From Desulfobacteraceae bacterium (GTDB taxonomy: Bacteria; Desulfobacterota; Desulfobacteria; Desulfobacterales; DAOWNP01): a stretch of 16,059 bases of DNA. Within the stretch, counting starts at the first letter, position 1. Every line of letters starts with the position of its first letter. A program made the position numbers and the translations under genes. This document shows positions 1 to 8,214 of the stretch, piece by piece. The stretch covers positions 1 to 16,059 of the forward strand of contig DAOWNP010000016.1 of the NCBI GenBank assembly GCA_030642545.1, given 5' to 3'. The notes below the pieces were generated by a model. It was not told the DNA's origin, did no database searches, and was given only the letters and a program-made list of their open reading frames with translations.

Positions 1-640
1 ACAACTTTAAAATATTTTTTATTATCTGCCAGTTAAATTCAGCTTTTGGTTGAAGCAGTTTTGATGCAAGAAAAAAAGCAATAACAATATATATAAAATT
101 GGATACAGCATATGAAAAAATATAAAACAGTAAATTTTTATTCAGTAATATTGTAATCAGTATAAAAAAAAGATAAACAGTGCCATAGGTAACAGATGAG
201 ATAGTTGAATACCATGGGTATCCGTAAACCTGAAAAAGAGGCTCAAAAAAACGTGATGTAATAAAAGGCAGTGCAAGTATTCCTGTTAACATGTAAATAA
301 ACATATTATTTTCTAAAAAATAGAGTAGAAAAACAGAAACAGCCATGACAATAAAACATAAGGTTACTCGTAAGATAATAAAGTTAAACCAGTAAACATC
401 AGCAGAATTTTTTATTTGGGAGATATCTTTTGAAAATATAGCTGTAGTTCCAAATTCTGAAATAGCAGCAGACAAACCTAAAAAAGTTATTATATATGAA
501 AACTTGCCAAAAAGATCTGTACCCAACGCTTTTGCAGCAAGAACAAAAACAAAAAAATTAGCTCCTATTGAAAACAGACGACCTGATGCCTGAAAAAGAA
601 GAGTAACAAAATAGCTGCTGTTTTTTATATTATCTTTCAA
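1..640 (-). CDS. Wzx-like polysaccharide flippase (N-terminal part, cut by window edge)
   Basis: This open frame of about 213 codons runs off the left edge. It is rich in hydrophobic segments and has the N-terminal look of the MATE/MOP-type polysaccharide transporters: a short polar start (KDNIKNSSYF), then FQASGRLFSIGANFFVFVLA, then an AKALGTDLFGKFSY segment. Further helices of Phe, Ile, Leu and Val follow. By family it would flip undecaprenyl-linked repeat units across the inner membrane. I chose the TTG at 640 because no ATG occurs until about residue 95, inside the membrane region, and the TTG places the usual N terminus correctly. The Shine-Dalgarno upstream (AGAAAAGA) is weak. The frame is the same as that of the preceding acyltransferase gene, from which it is separated by a single TAA. 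It is the last visible gene of the minus-strand operon. The family call is firm; the start is moderate. Confidence 0.85.
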   Translation of the reverse strand, partial: MKDNIKNSSYFVTLLFQASGRLFSIGANFFVFVLAAKALGTDLFGKFSYIITFLGLSAAISEFGTTAIFSKDISQIKNSADVYWFNFIILRVTLCFIVMAVSVFLLYFLENNMFIYMLTGILALPFITSRFFEPLFQVYGYPWYSTISSVTYGTVYLFFILITILLNKNLLFYIFSYAVSNFIYIVIAFFLASKLLQPKAEFNWQIIKNILKL

Positions 641-643
641 AAT

Positions 644-1561
644 TTATCTGTCTTTTCTATCTGTTTTATCTGTTTTGTTCTTAATCATATTAATAATAGC
701 CCTGCTTTTATCTGATAGCAAAATTTTATATTTTGATTTAGGAACCTTGTATGTAAATGATTTAATAAGCATGGGATTAAATTTGGTTTTATATCCTGTA
801 AGATTTGGGTTTTTTGATAAGCTTTGATCACCAAAATCATAATAACAGAAATTATTTTTATATCCCCATCTCATTGCATGAAAATGTAGTACGTCAGAGA
901 TGTTTAAGTGTTTAAATTCATTTTCCACACCCCCCATCCATCCAAACATGGTATTTTTATAAAGCCAAAAAAAAAAACCGCCAATTATACTATTTTTATA
1001 TGAAGCTATAAACGCTTTTCCAAATTTTGAATTCCAGATAGATTTTACAAGGACATAATCTGGTAAATAAAAAAGATTTCCGTTTTGAGATGTAGATTTT
1101 ATAATATTATAAAGAGATATTAATTCACTCTCGTTTTTAACTGTTTGAATAAGAATATCTTTTTTTATAGATTTTTTTATTGTTCGCTGTTTTCGTTTTT
1201 GAAAACCTTTTAACAGATCTTCTTCTTTTAAATCTATATTAACCACCATATTATAGTTATCATCAGGAGAGATTCGATATTGATCAAGATTTGATATCTC
1301 TTTGTTTGTATATATAAGCAGATATGAAAAATTAATACTGTTTACAGCTTTCCACCATTTGTCAAAATCTCCATATATTTCAGGAGCTCCTAAGATTCCT
1401 CCCATGTACCCTAAAACAGGCATCTTTTTTAATAGAAGAATAAGACCTTTAATATTTACTATATTAAGAGAGGCATGATGTGCTATAATTTTAGCAAAAT
1501 CATACTCTTGATAAATGGAGAAAGAAGATTCCCACTGTTTTTCTGTCTGCTTTTTTTGCAT
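644..1561 (-). CDS. FemAB/GNAT-like acyltransferase of the polysaccharide operon
   Basis: A protein of 305 residues with no membrane segment. It resembles the BioF2-like (PF13480) GNAT acetyltransferases and FemAB-related proteins. Evidence is a basic helix KRKQRTIKKSIKK at about 122-134, a GNAT core FIASYKNSIIGGFFFWLY at about 184-201, then GWMGGVENEF, ISDVLHFHAMRWGY and YDFGD (241-245), an order typical of these families. By family it would transfer an acyl or aminoacyl group to an amino sugar; the actual donor and acceptor cannot be read from sequence. Its place between a methyltransferase and the flippase suggests that it decorates the repeat unit before flipping. The ATG at 1561 has AGGAT about 7 nt upstream. 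The C terminus (NKTDKTDRKDR) is a degenerate short repeat, reflecting TCTGTTTTA-like repeats at about 645-680 in the DNA. Confidence 0.75.
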   Translation of the reverse strand: MQKKQTEKQWESSFSIYQEYDFAKIIAHHASLNIVNIKGLILLLKKMPVLGYMGGILGAPEIYGDFDKWWKAVNSINFSYLLIYTNKEISNLDQYRISPDDNYNMVVNIDLKEEDLLKGFQKRKQRTIKKSIKKDILIQTVKNESELISLYNIIKSTSQNGNLFYLPDYVLVKSIWNSKFGKAFIASYKNSIIGGFFFWLYKNTMFGWMGGVENEFKHLNISDVLHFHAMRWGYKNNFCYYDFGDQSLSKNPNLTGYKTKFNPMLIKSFTYKVPKSKYKILLSDKSRAIINMIKNKTDKTDRKDR

Positions 1562-1570
1562 TTTTATATC

Positions 1571-2449
1571 CTATTGGATTTTTTGTATCCAAAAGCTTGA
1601 TACAGGGTACTTGTGAAAATAGTGTTTTTTGAAAATATTTTTCATAAGATCCTTGTGGTGTAACTTCATATATACAGAACCCCATATAACATGAAAACTA
1701 TTGTTGTATGCAAGAAAAGCAAAAAGCATGTATTGTTCGTTAAAAAAGAGACGCTGATCTGCAAACTCTTTTATATACTCTTTTGGCAGAAATATATCAT
1801 GGAAATGAATAATAGTTCCTGTTTTTAATATTGGTAATATCTCCATAATTTCGTAAATAACATCGCTTCCATATTTAACAATATGAGAAGAGTCAATAAA
1901 TAGCATGTCACAATCTTTAAATTCATTTAAAGATATATTCTGAACTTTTTTGGGAATTAATTTTGTCAGACCGCAAAAACCTTTTTCAATCTCTTTTGAG
2001 GGATAAGGTTCAATTCCTGTTAATTTGCATGGAAGTGACATATTATTTTTTAAACATGCAGAAGCAGCAACTTTTGTTGATTCACCACATCCTATTTCAA
2101 TTATTTTTTTTGGAGTATAGTGTCTTATCATGGAATAGTAAACAGCAGCATCAACAGAGGATAACATTTTACGATCAAAATTTTCAGGTATTTCATCAAC
2201 ATAGAGTCTAAATATATTAAGCAAATGGTTTTTTTGCAGTTCTATATTCCAGTCTATACCAATACACTGAGACTCTTTTGTAAAAAATTTATCAGGAAGG
2301 TTATCTATATTTGGAACAGGTGAATAGAAATGGTCAGGAACTATTTCTATACCAAATTTTTCCCAGAAAACAGCATATCTTAAAAATATTCTTCTAATTA
2401 ATTTGGTAAAATACAGCTTAATCATCTTAAAAAATTTATGTATTACCAT
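1571..2449 (-). CDS. Class I SAM-dependent methyltransferase (Methyltransf_24-like)
   Basis: A protein of 292 residues. The central part has a Rossmann-type methyltransferase fold: motif I KIIEIGCGES at about 115-124, an acidic residue after strand 2 in GIEPYP (145-150), MLFIDSSH at 182-189 and the late-strand segment GTIIHFHDIF at 211-220. The IDSSH and HFHD pattern is typical of the Methyltransf_24 group, often found in surface-polysaccharide clusters. The likely job is O- or N-methylation of a sugar in the repeat unit, but the substrate is inferred only from context. The ATG at 2449 has GGAG 6 nt upstream and overlaps the end of the GT4 gene by 7 nt, suggesting translational coupling. The first 30 residues are basic and hydrophobic and could associate with the membrane. 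Confidence 0.78.
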   Translation of the reverse strand: MVIHKFFKMIKLYFTKLIRRIFLRYAVFWEKFGIEIVPDHFYSPVPNIDNLPDKFFTKESQCIGIDWNIELQKNHLLNIFRLYVDEIPENFDRKMLSSVDAAVYYSMIRHYTPKKIIEIGCGESTKVAASACLKNNMSLPCKLTGIEPYPSKEIEKGFCGLTKLIPKKVQNISLNEFKDCDMLFIDSSHIVKYGSDVIYEIMEILPILKTGTIIHFHDIFLPKEYIKEFADQRLFFNEQYMLFAFLAYNNSFHVIWGSVYMKLHHKDLMKNIFKKHYFHKYPVSSFWIQKIQ

Positions 2450-3453
2450 GTATCTCCATCAATAGCTTTTTCATAAAGCAGAACATAATCTTTAACCATC
2501 CGTTTTACCGAAAATTTTTCTTCTGCATATTGCCGGCACATTTTTGGTTTGATTTTATGAATGTTTTTCATAGCTTTTGTAATATCAGCAATATTCTTAC
2601 ATAAAAAGCCATTGACTCCATTTTCAATCTGCTCGCTTACTCCTCCCTGATCTAAAGCTATAACAGGAGTTCCTGATGCAAATGATTCAAGTATTACAAG
2701 GGGAAAAGCATCAAACCATTTTGGAGTCTGGATAAGTGCTTTGGCATAAGGCAGATGGTTCTTTGTACCACTTATTTCACCTATGGTGGTTACTGTGGGA
2801 CATATAAATAAAAGCGGTTTTAGAAAAAAATAGTAATATGGAATATCTTCAATATTACCTGCAATTAAAAGTGGTACGTCTGCTTTTTTAGCAGCTAATG
2901 CAGCTATATGTTGTCCCTTGTACCTTACAATTTTTGATATATGAATAAAGTGTTCTTTTTTTTCATATTGGTATTTCCAGTTATCGAGATCTAATCCATA
3001 GTGTACAAATTTTGTATTTCCCCCGCATAATTTTGCATGGGCATTACTGCATGCAACAAGATTTGGACGCATATACCCTTTAAAAGGAGGTATACATATA
3101 GAAATAACAAAGGGGAACTCTTTTTGGTGGCGCAGTACAAAAAGATTATCAAAAGACCAGTCATGTATTATATCAACCGGATGATCTTTAAGATGTTTTT
3201 TTACTGTTTCATATAATGGTTCTTCGGATATTTTATCAGATTTACTGTGAATCCCGGCAGGAGCATTATTTGAATCATACTGATTTATGATAATGGTTTT
3301 TCCTTTGCAATAGCTGCCTGGTGTGGCAAAAAGCGTTACACTATGACCATCTTTTATTAATTGCTCAACAAAAGTATGTACTACACGCTCAATTCCACCG
3401 TATCCATTGGGTGGAGTTGATTTATATACAGTTGAAATAATTGCAATGTGCAT
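2443..3453 (-). CDS. Glycosyltransferase family 4 (GT-B fold)
   Basis: A protein of 336 residues typical of GT4 retaining glycosyltransferases. The N terminus MHIAIISTVY leads into GYGGIERVV (17-25), the glycine-rich acceptor-side loop of GT4 enzymes. HDWSF follows, then the C-terminal nucleotide-sugar domain with FIHISKIVRYKGQ and the EX7E-type region LESFASGTPVIALDQGGVSE at about 253-272. It would act at the cytoplasmic face, adding one sugar to the undecaprenyl-linked oligosaccharide; donor and linkage are unknown. The ATG at 3453 overlaps the stop of the GT2 gene by one base (TAATG), with GGAG just upstream, so coupled translation is likely. At 336 residues it is slightly short for GT4, mostly in the linker, with both catalytic halves present. 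Confidence 0.88.
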   Translation of the reverse strand: MHIAIISTVYKSTPPNGYGGIERVVHTFVEQLIKDGHSVTLFATPGSYCKGKTIIINQYDSNNAPAGIHSKSDKISEEPLYETVKKHLKDHPVDIIHDWSFDNLFVLRHQKEFPFVISICIPPFKGYMRPNLVACSNAHAKLCGGNTKFVHYGLDLDNWKYQYEKKEHFIHISKIVRYKGQHIAALAAKKADVPLLIAGNIEDIPYYYFFLKPLLFICPTVTTIGEISGTKNHLPYAKALIQTPKWFDAFPLVILESFASGTPVIALDQGGVSEQIENGVNGFLCKNIADITKAMKNIHKIKPKMCRQYAEEKFSVKRMVKDYVLLYEKAIDGDTW

Positions 3454-4454
3454 TAAAACTCCATTTTTACAAATATTTTATTTGAAATTTCAGTTTTTTT
3501 GTTACAGGAAATCTCACAGGTAATAGCCTCTCTTTTGATAGCTTGAAATATTTTCCTGTAAAGCATAAGAGCTATAGTTTCATTTTTTTTAACTATTTTT
3601 TTTGTTAAAAGCAAAAAATAAGGGATTGTTTTTTTATTAATAATAAAATCAGCTGCAAAATATTTAATTTGTACAAAAAAAATTTCTCCTGGATAAAATC
3701 CAATATCTGCAAGAGTTGTTTTTAAATATGGAGATTTGTTATACCACATTACCAGTGCCCTACCATCATGAACAGCTATTTTAAAGAACTCTTCTTCTTT
3801 TAAAAAATGGTGATGATATCCTTTGGCATTCTTATTATATTTTATTATAAAACCGTTTCGAGATAACCTTTCACCAAGCTCTATATCTTCATGGTAATGC
3901 ATTTTTTCATCAAAAAGACCGTATTCTGTTAAAAATATTTTTTTAACAGAAACATTGCATGTAAAAAAATATTTCCAGTTAAGCCATTCGCTCCCTTTTA
4001 AATTATTAAAAACAGCATCAAGATGCAGTTTTGCAAATGGTGAATACGGAACGTTCTTATCTATTGTTACATGACCAAGAATACCTACATGATTTTGAGG
4101 ATGTTTTTTATGGGATGATATATGCTGCAAAAGCATGGATTCATCTAATATAATATCATCATTGATAAACAGTATCAGCACTCCACATGCTTTGGAAATA
4201 GCATAATTGCGTGCTCTGTTTGCACCAGAATTAATTTGTTTTAAATAAATTAATTTAATCTGGTCTCTTAAAATAAAAGATTCAACAATTTTCCTGGTAT
4301 TGTCAACAGACCCGTCATCTGCAACTATCACTTCAAACATTGTCTTATCTACAGTCTGTTTTTCCATAGCACTTAAGCATTTTTCTAAAATCCGGCATCT
4401 ATTAAAAGTCGGAATAATAACAGAAATAACAGTAGTTTCTTTTTTATATATCAT
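3453..4454 (-). CDS. Glycosyltransferase family 2 (GT-A fold)
   Basis: A protein of 333 residues. The GT2 signature is clear: VISVIIPTFNR (9-19), the nucleotide-binding VADDGS (44-49), NSGANRARNYAI (75-86), the metal-binding DXD-like FINDD (96-100) and a later HEDIELGERL segment near 188, the usual ED region holding the catalytic base. The enzyme would use a nucleotide sugar and invert the anomeric configuration while building the repeat unit on the lipid carrier. No membrane helix is evident, so it is likely a peripheral inner-membrane protein. The ATG at 4454 lies 11 nt inside the preceding gene, and its Shine-Dalgarno (AAAGAT) is weak, which suits re-initiation after the upstream gene. The C-terminal 80 residues after the catalytic domain are basic and unassigned. 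Confidence 0.88.
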   Translation of the reverse strand: MIYKKETTVISVIIPTFNRCRILEKCLSAMEKQTVDKTMFEVIVADDGSVDNTRKIVESFILRDQIKLIYLKQINSGANRARNYAISKACGVLILFINDDIILDESMLLQHISSHKKHPQNHVGILGHVTIDKNVPYSPFAKLHLDAVFNNLKGSEWLNWKYFFTCNVSVKKIFLTEYGLFDEKMHYHEDIELGERLSRNGFIIKYNKNAKGYHHHFLKEEEFFKIAVHDGRALVMWYNKSPYLKTTLADIGFYPGEIFFVQIKYFAADFIINKKTIPYFLLLTKKIVKKNETIALMLYRKIFQAIKREAITCEISCNKKTEISNKIFVKMEF

Positions 4455-5925
4455 TGTAAATCTTTTTGTATGTAGTTAATACTGGTTTTTCAAAATTGTT
4501 TTTGCAATATATAGATATTGCTCCAAAAATACCAATAAGAGTATATATTAGTATTGAAATTGGCAGGCTGCCTTTAAAACCTGGATCAAGCATTCCATGT
4601 ATAAGATGTGCCATAATACCTGCAGCTATTCCTGTTATCATACCTTTAAATTCAATAGGAACACTATATGCTGTTTTTTTCATTTTAATAAGTAAAGATA
4701 CAAAAATCCACAGGAATGCTATAAAACCAACAGTTCCAACTTCAGCCCATACAAGAAGATATAAGTTGTGAACTACGTTTTTGGCTCCTTTTAAAATTTT
4801 TGATTTCCCTGTTTTATCAAAACGCTGAAACACTTCTGCAAAATTATTCATTCCCACTCCCATAACAGGGAACTGTTTTATAACAGAAATAGTTGCTCTG
4901 TTTAGCTTCATACGGAGAGCTCCTGATCCGTAATCTGTGTGAGTCAGCCTTTTTATTACAACAGGACAGGCATAAAAAAGAGGAATAATGGCAAATATGC
5001 CTATGATGAAAAGAGCAACAGCAGTTTTCATTTGAAACAGCCTGCTGCCATATAATGTGAAAAAAACAAAAGGAAAAGATATCGCTGTTACTAACCAGCT
5101 GGCACGAGATAGTGTTGTTATAAGACCTGCTCCTCCAGTAAGAATTATAATAAAAAAATATAATTTATACCGTTTTTTAGTTTCAATTAAAAACATTGCA
5201 AAAGCAATAGGTAGAACTATTTCAAAAAAATAAGCCAGGATATTAGGGTGGCCTATGGTTCCTGTGGCTCTTAAGGCTTTAAATCCTATAAATTGTTTAA
5301 TTAGATTCTCTTCACCAAAAATTCCCAAACCAAGAGTTTTTCCTGTTTTATACTGTATTACTGCAAGTGTTGATTGAATCAATACACCAAGACACAAAAA
5401 AACAATAAAAGTTTTTATCTGTTTTTTTTTCTTTATGTTCATTATTATAAAAGCAATAAAAAGTAATAAAACCAAACGCAAAAGTTCGAAAAATATTAAA
5501 TCTCTATAAGATGCATTTATAAGGCTTAAAGTTCCTGCTGCCATATATATTAATGTTGGCCAGAAAAGTGCGGGTTCATATTCAAAAGATGATATAACTT
5601 CTTTGTTTAATAATATATAAAAATAGATAATAAAAGCGGTAAGAATACTTAAAGAGATTGTAATTCCAAGTGCACCCCCTTCATGTATCCGATAGAAAAA
5701 ATTTATATCAAGATTTACAGGGATACTTAATGCAAAAAGAATAAACAGGTAATTTAAAGATTTATATTTATTTATGACAAAAGCTAAGAATAAAAATAAA
5801 AGTCCACATATTATTGCTATTAAATATTTAAGTGGAAAACCAACTAAATAAACGGCAAAAAAACAGGAGGTTAAACCTAAAAAAAAACAGACAATAACTG
5901 TTATTTCTGATTGTTTTGCTTCCAA
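4444..5925 (-). CDS. Wzy/O-antigen ligase-like polysaccharide polymerase
   Basis: A protein of 493 residues and about 11 to 12 predicted membrane helices, with a long periplasmic stretch in the second half. It matches the Wzy_C (O-antigen ligase/polymerase) family: GHPNILAYFFEIVLP, TLSRASWLV, GVGMNNFAEVF and VVHNLYLLVWAEVG in the usual order, where the HN of the last motif is the conserved histidine region. By family it joins lipid-linked repeat units in the periplasm, or ligates polymer to an acceptor; sequence alone does not separate the two. Its position next to the chain-length regulator and export lipoprotein favours polymerase. The start is TTG at 5925, one base after the stop of the Wzc-like gene, and it is supported by a strong AGGAG 8 nt upstream. 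There is no competing ATG nearby. Confidence 0.87.
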   Translation of the reverse strand: MEAKQSEITVIVCFFLGLTSCFFAVYLVGFPLKYLIAIICGLLFLFLAFVINKYKSLNYLFILFALSIPVNLDINFFYRIHEGGALGITISLSILTAFIIYFYILLNKEVISSFEYEPALFWPTLIYMAAGTLSLINASYRDLIFFELLRLVLLLFIAFIIMNIKKKKQIKTFIVFLCLGVLIQSTLAVIQYKTGKTLGLGIFGEENLIKQFIGFKALRATGTIGHPNILAYFFEIVLPIAFAMFLIETKKRYKLYFFIIILTGGAGLITTLSRASWLVTAISFPFVFFTLYGSRLFQMKTAVALFIIGIFAIIPLFYACPVVIKRLTHTDYGSGALRMKLNRATISVIKQFPVMGVGMNNFAEVFQRFDKTGKSKILKGAKNVVHNLYLLVWAEVGTVGFIAFLWIFVSLLIKMKKTAYSVPIEFKGMITGIAAGIMAHLIHGMLDPGFKGSLPISILIYTLIGIFGAISIYCKNNFEKPVLTTYKKIYNDI

Positions 5926-5926
5926 A

Positions 5927-8185
5927 CTATAGTCTCCTGTAAATACTTTCAGGGATATAGTGTTTTTTCTTGTTTAAAATTGCTCCGAGGATATTTACTT
6001 TACTGTTTACAAGATAATGTTTTGCTGAATGCAAAATTTCAGCTTTTGTTTTTTCAGATTCAACAACCATAATAAGCCCATCTGTTTTACAGGCTAAAGC
6101 AGATGTTTCAGGGCATGTGAGTACAGGACCTGAAACAAATATTATATATGTAAATTTTTTTTTAAGAGTTTCAATTGCTTCTGAAAAGTTATCAGATTGG
6201 AAAAACAGGCTAAAAGAATCGACAGAACTGCCTGCAGGCAGTATGAAAAAATCTTTGTTTTTTTCATAAACAAGTACATCTAAAAGATCTGCTTTCTTAT
6301 TAACAAACTCAATTAACCCGTTATCTTTTTTAATATTAAAAAAAGTATGTAATACAGGAGATCTTAAATTTGCATCCACAAGAAGCACCTTGTTTTTGGG
6401 ATTGGTTTTTAATGCTATGGCAAAATTTATGGCAATGGTAGAGGTACCTTCCCCTTTTTTTGCTGATGTAAATACAAACGCATCTATCTTATGTTTTGAA
6501 TTTGATTTTAAATCTTCGAGACTTTTATATAAAGTTTCCCATATTTCATGCGTTGCATGTAAAGACTTACTGTCAGTTTCAAAATTTTTTTCGACTTTTT
6601 TAAAGTTGTCGTTTACCGGAATAATTGCAAGTAATGGAATATCTATTTGAGTTTCAAAATCTTTGCGGTCTTTAAAGCCCTGACTAAAATATTCCCTTAT
6701 AACACAATAACCAAACCCCATAAAAAGTGATAAAAGGGCTGTTGTCAAAAGAATTATCTTTTTTTTAGGATGTACAGGCATTATAGGTGGGAGGGCAGGA
6801 TTTATTATTTTTATGCTCAAAATATTATTTTTATCTAATTCATTATATATTCTAAAATTATCAGCTTTTTTTTGAAGCATAAAAAAGTTATCTTTAGCTA
6901 TTTTTCTTGACCTGTTTAACTGGTCAAGATGAATTGTAAGTGTTGCAAGTTGTGAACTCTTTTTTTGTTTTTTAAAGAGGTTTTCAGTTAAAATTTCTTT
7001 TTGTTTTAATAAAGAATGTTTTTCTATTAATAGTAAATTTAACAGACTTGTTGCTTTTTGCTTTTTTATCTCTTTCATTTGCAGATTAATATTGAGGATA
7101 TCTTCGGATTTTATGCTGAATTTTGTCAGCAGTTTAGCTTTTTCTGCTTTTAATTCAAAATATATTTTATCTAACTTGCTTAAATCTGTCAGATTTTGTC
7201 CCAATTGACCAATATTAGGTGTTTCAATCCATTGATTTTTTGTTGCTAACATTTTTTTTATATCTGATGCTTTAGATGAGATATTGTTTAAATGTAATTC
7301 AACATTAAGATGTTTCTCATTTAAACTGGAAATTTCAGATAGTAATATATCTTTCTGCTTTTCTATATTTGTTATATTTTGAGTTTTATAAATTTGTATT
7401 AGTTCTTTTTCAATAGCATTAAGTTTTGTTTTATAAAGATTCGTTTGATTTGAATAAAGATTAAAGGATTCTCCTGCTTTATAAATTTTTGTATGGTATT
7501 TTATATATTCTTTTGCATATAAATTTACAATTAATGCAGCAATTAAGGGGTCATCCCCTTCAAAACTCAGTTTTATTATATCGGTATCTTCAACAAATTC
7601 ATAACCAAAAGCATTGGATATTGTTAATTTCATTAATTCATCATCAGAAAATTTTTTCATAAGACCTGTAGTATAAAAAGGATAAAAAATAATATTTTTA
7701 CTTACCTTTTTTATAGAACTGATTACAGATTTAATCTTATTTTTGAAAGTATTTAAAAATGTATGATTCTTTATTGGTTTTGCTATTAAAAGATTGTCGT
7801 CAATACAAAGTTGTTCATTTGAATTTAAAATTATATCAGTATAAAGATTTTGATCATATGGGTTTATCAATATTTTTTTAATTTTTGGGAAAGTCTCAGT
7901 AAATAGAAAATTGCCTTTTAAAATATTTAATTCATTGTTTATATTCTGAGATCGTTCCTGGAAAAAAATATTACCGCTATCTGTAGACATGGTATTTATT
8001 GATGCAACTTTTTCTCTGCCCATTTGGATCAGGATATCTACTTCAGCCCTATATATCTCTGTTGTGAATATACAATAAAAAAAAGCAGAAAGCATGGCAG
8101 CAGAAAAAATAAAGAAAATCTGTTTTTTATTCTTAAAAAAAATAGTAAGCACATCACGTAAAGATGCAGATTTTTGGATTTCCAT
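5927..8185 (-). CDS. Wzc-like chain-length regulator with degenerate BY-kinase domain
   Basis: A protein of 752 residues from the ATG at 8185. It has the layout of polysaccharide co-polymerases fused to a bacterial tyrosine kinase: a helix at about 23-43, a long periplasmic part with coiled-coil-like Leu/Lys-rich helices (about 230-440), a proline-rich motif (PALPPIMPVHP) before the second helix at about 477-497, then a cytoplasmic P-loop domain. In that domain the Walker A loop reads GEGTST, with Thr581 where the catalytic lysine should be. Walker A' is intact (VLLVDANLRSP, Asp604). The Walker B region reads IIFVSGPV, with Ser685 in place of the aspartate. The tail has only Tyr743 and Tyr749 and no tyrosine cluster. 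Kinase activity is therefore doubtful, while control of chain length could remain. A TTG at 8200 would add five residues; neither start has a clear Shine-Dalgarno. Confidence 0.88.
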   Translation of the reverse strand: MEIQKSASLRDVLTIFFKNKKQIFFIFSAAMLSAFFYCIFTTEIYRAEVDILIQMGREKVASINTMSTDSGNIFFQERSQNINNELNILKGNFLFTETFPKIKKILINPYDQNLYTDIILNSNEQLCIDDNLLIAKPIKNHTFLNTFKNKIKSVISSIKKVSKNIIFYPFYTTGLMKKFSDDELMKLTISNAFGYEFVEDTDIIKLSFEGDDPLIAALIVNLYAKEYIKYHTKIYKAGESFNLYSNQTNLYKTKLNAIEKELIQIYKTQNITNIEKQKDILLSEISSLNEKHLNVELHLNNISSKASDIKKMLATKNQWIETPNIGQLGQNLTDLSKLDKIYFELKAEKAKLLTKFSIKSEDILNINLQMKEIKKQKATSLLNLLLIEKHSLLKQKEILTENLFKKQKKSSQLATLTIHLDQLNRSRKIAKDNFFMLQKKADNFRIYNELDKNNILSIKIINPALPPIMPVHPKKKIILLTTALLSLFMGFGYCVIREYFSQGFKDRKDFETQIDIPLLAIIPVNDNFKKVEKNFETDSKSLHATHEIWETLYKSLEDLKSNSKHKIDAFVFTSAKKGEGTSTIAINFAIALKTNPKNKVLLVDANLRSPVLHTFFNIKKDNGLIEFVNKKADLLDVLVYEKNKDFFILPAGSSVDSFSLFFQSDNFSEAIETLKKKFTYIIFVSGPVLTCPETSALACKTDGLIMVVESEKTKAEILHSAKHYLVNSKVNILGAILNKKKHYIPESIYRRL
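5934..5938 (-). promoter_or_regulatory. Ribosome-binding site deciding a TTG start
   Basis: AGGAG on the minus strand lies 8 nt before the TTG at 5925, inside the last codons of the Wzc-like gene. Its strength and spacing are the reason to accept the TTG as the start of the polymerase gene. Confidence 0.7.
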
Positions 8186-8214
8186 GGAGTAATTTACCAA
8201 TAATTTATAATTAT

